Positions 13,647 to 16,993 of a stretch of DNA of 16,993 nt are shown piece by piece. This DNA is from an uncultured Clostridia bacterium (lineage in GTDB: Bacteria; Bacillota; Clostridia; TANB77; CAG-508), in contig CAKPAB010000027.1 of assembly GCA_934132805.1 (NCBI GenBank), forward strand, positions 1 to 16,993, written 5' to 3'. How positions within the stretch are numbered: position 1 is the stretch's first letter; every line of letters starts with the position of its first letter. The notes beneath the pieces were generated by a model. The model ran no database searches and was not told the origin of the DNA. It worked only from the letters and a program-made list of their open reading frames with translations. Both the position numbers and the translations under genes were made by a program.

Positions 13647-14657
13647 ATGCTAGACGATAGAAAAAAGAAAGTATTACAAGCCATAGTAGAAGAATATATA
13701 AACACAGCAGAGCCAGTAAGTTCAAATGCACTAACAAACAATGAAGAACTACAATATAGTAGTGCAACAATAAGAAACGAAATGGCAGACCTTGAAAAAG
13801 CAGGATATCTAGAAAAAACACATACATCAAGTGGAAGAATACCATCAGAAAAAGGATATCGATACTATGTAGATGAACTATTAAAAGACGATAATATAAG
13901 TGTGGAAGAAATTAAGTATATAAGTGATAAACTAGAAACAAAAGTAAATGAAATAGAAGACTTAACAAAAATTGCCACAACAACGATTTCAGAAATAACA
14001 CATTATACAACATTAGCAATAGGCCCAAGCACACAAGACTTGCTAATTGAAGAAATAAAATTTGTTTTGTTAGGACCAAGAATGTTAATGGCAATAATAT
14101 TAACAAACACAGGAATGGTAAAAGAAACAATAATAAAATTTGATGAAGATATAACAGACAAACAAGTAGAAACAATAAATTATATGTTTAATCAAAAATT
14201 AAAAGGCCAACCACTTCAAATTATAGATGTGCCATTAGAAGAATATCTAATAAATGAAATGAAATATAGTGTAAAAGTTATAAAACCAATAATAGAACAA
14301 ATCAAAAAAGTTATTTCAGAAGATAGACAAGTATATCTAGAAGGAGCAAATAAATCATTCGATTTACCAGAATTTAATAGTTTAGCAGTTGCTAAAAATT
14401 TTGTAAATATAATAGATGAAAAAGATTTAATGACAGACATATTAAACTCAGGATTTGCAAAAGATATAAATGTTTATATAGGCGACGAAAACGAAAAAGA
14501 AGAGCTCAAAGATTTTAGTGTTATAACTTTTAAGCATAAAGTTGGTGACAAAGATATGGGAACAATAGGAATTATAGGACCTAAAAGGATGGATTATTCA
14601 AAAGTTATTTCTGTTATGAAATATATTAATAAAAAACTAAAAGACAAAGGAATATAA
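13647..14657 (+). CDS. hrcA: Heat-inducible transcription repressor HrcA
   Basis: 336 residues. HrcA binds CIRCE as a dimer and represses class I heat-shock genes; its folding depends on GroEL. The N-terminal winged helix-turn-helix is clear: LQAIVEEYINTAEPVSS (10-26), then SSATIRNEMADLEKAGYLEKTHTSSGRIPSEKGYRYYVD (38-76), the family signature. The GAF-like dimerisation domain follows, ending in VGDKDMGTIGIIGPKRMDYSKVISVMKYI. The length is typical (~340). GAGGTGAG at 13636-13643 sets ATG 13647. It is the first gene of the operon and sits directly under the two CIRCE sites, so it represses itself. grpE follows after 55 bp with no hairpin between them. Confidence 0.97.
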   Translation: MLDDRKKKVLQAIVEEYINTAEPVSSNALTNNEELQYSSATIRNEMADLEKAGYLEKTHTSSGRIPSEKGYRYYVDELLKDDNISVEEIKYISDKLETKVNEIEDLTKIATTTISEITHYTTLAIGPSTQDLLIEEIKFVLLGPRMLMAIILTNTGMVKETIIKFDEDITDKQVETINYMFNQKLKGQPLQIIDVPLEEYLINEMKYSVKVIKPIIEQIKKVISEDRQVYLEGANKSFDLPEFNSLAVAKNFVNIIDEKDLMTDILNSGFAKDINVYIGDENEKEELKDFSVITFKHKVGDKDMGTIGIIGPKRMDYSKVISVMKYINKKLKDKGI

Positions 14658-14712
14658 AATATTTTGAATAAAAATTTCTTTAAGATAAAAAATAAAAGAA
14701 AGAGGCGATAAG

Positions 14713-15219
14713 ATGTCAGAAAAAAAAGAAAATGTTGAACAAGAAGTAACAGAAGAAATCAAAAAAATTAATGAAGAAAAAAGTGAATTACAAAAAAAAC
14801 AACAAGAATTAGACGATTTAACAGACAGATATAAAAGAATTTTAGCCGAATTTGAAAATCATAAAAAAAGAAGTCAAAAAGAAAGAGAAGGCATGTATAA
14901 TTCAATTTTAGGTGATGTTGTGGAGGTTATGCTTCCAATATTAGATAATTTGGAAAATGCAGCAAAAGTCGAAACTCAAGATGAAAATTATAAGAAAGGT
15001 GTCGAACTTGTTTTGAAACAATTTCAAGATGTACTTAAATCAAAAGGTGTAGAAGAAATAAAAGCTCTTGGAGAAACTTTTGACCCAGAAGTTCATGAAG
15101 CTGTTAGCAGTGTTCAAGATGATTCTAAGGGAGAAAAAGAAATTGTTCAAGAATACAGAAAAGGTTACAAGATAGGACATAGAGTTATTAGACATTCTAT
15201 GGTTGTTGTAGCAAACTAA
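14713..15219 (+). CDS. grpE: Nucleotide exchange factor GrpE
   Basis: 168 residues. GrpE is a cytoplasmic dimer that releases ADP from DnaK. The N-terminal half is a charged coiled coil (to about residue 60, including YKRILAEFENHKKRSQKE), followed by the dimer helix bundle (VVEVMLPILDNLENA) and the C-terminal beta domain with the signature ETFDPEVHEAVSS (121-133) through EYRKGYKIGHRVIRHSMVVVAN (147-168). The length is usual for Bacillota. A GAGG at 14702-14705 precedes ATG 14713. The stop codon TAA (15217-15219) lies at the outer edge of a 123-bp palindrome that fills much of the spacer to dnaK. Confidence 0.97.
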   Translation: MSEKKENVEQEVTEEIKKINEEKSELQKKQQELDDLTDRYKRILAEFENHKKRSQKEREGMYNSILGDVVEVMLPILDNLENAAKVETQDENYKKGVELVLKQFQDVLKSKGVEEIKALGETFDPEVHEAVSSVQDDSKGEKEIVQEYRKGYKIGHRVIRHSMVVVAN

Positions 15220-15340
15220 ATCGATTAAAAGCAATAATCTTCACATTTTTGTAATTTATTATAAACTTCGACGTACACACGTACGACTTCAGCTTATAAT
15301 AAATCACGAAAATGCAAATCTTATCACTTTTAATCAATTT
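15218..15340. repeat. 123-bp imperfect palindrome between grpE and dnaK
   Basis: Arms 15218-15276 and 15281-15340 are inverted copies with scattered mismatches around an ACAC loop. Well-matched blocks are AAATyGATTAAAAG at the ends, ATTTATTATAA in the middle and CGTAC/GTACG at the centre. No T run follows, so it is not a standard terminator. The left arm touches the grpE stop codon. There is no gene inside. It could be a MITE-like remnant or a structure acting in mRNA processing. Confidence 0.85.
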
Positions 15341-15365
15341 ATAAAATCGTTATTAATTTTAAAAA

Positions 15366-16993
<1,628 letters not shown>

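Overview
The window is AT-rich, with A/T-ending codons, strong AGGAGG-type ribosome binding sites and TTGACA/TATAAT promoters. Its gene content (rpsB-tsf, a beta-CASP RNase J, hrcA-grpE-dnaK under CIRCE control, and a DnaK lacking the Gram-negative insert in its N-terminal domain) points to a low-GC Bacillota chromosome, most likely an uncultured Clostridia lineage. Most of it is core housekeeping sequence. Accessory material is limited to one small two-gene module and several intergenic palindromes.

Layout, left to right. (1) 1-2660, leftward: a DUF4912 protein with a Lys/Thr-rich tail, then a GH57 alpha-glucan branching enzyme, ending in a terminator. The first ~170 bases hold nothing I can identify. 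(2) 2766-4850, rightward: promoter, structured leader, rpsB, a palindromic insert flanked by 15-nt direct repeats, tsf, and two tandem terminators. (3) 4883-7288: promoter, a ~330-nt leader and an RNase J with a ~108-residue basic extension. (4) 7369-8413: a Panacea (DUF4065) gene and a one-base-overlapping partner, resembling a PanAT-type toxin-antitoxin module, with repeated 9-11-nt boxes upstream. (5) 8436-10139: gltX, 22 bp behind the module with no clear promoter of its own, then a terminator. (6) 10204-10473: a small two-helix, Cys-rich membrane protein, sharing a bidirectional terminator with the convergent serS-engB operon (12436 to 10519). (7) 12598-13500: a short CaCA-family cation exchanger and its terminator. 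(8) 13556-16993: hrcA-grpE-dnaK, with two CIRCE-like operators at the promoter, two different long palindromes between grpE and dnaK, and dnaK cut by the window edge.

How the genes fit together: EF-Ts, S2, GluRS and SerRS serve translation, EngB serves 50S assembly, RNase J serves RNA turnover and HrcA/GrpE/DnaK serve proteostasis. The points that most deserve a second look are the Panacea pair and its upstream boxes, the three operon-internal palindromes, and the doubled CIRCE.
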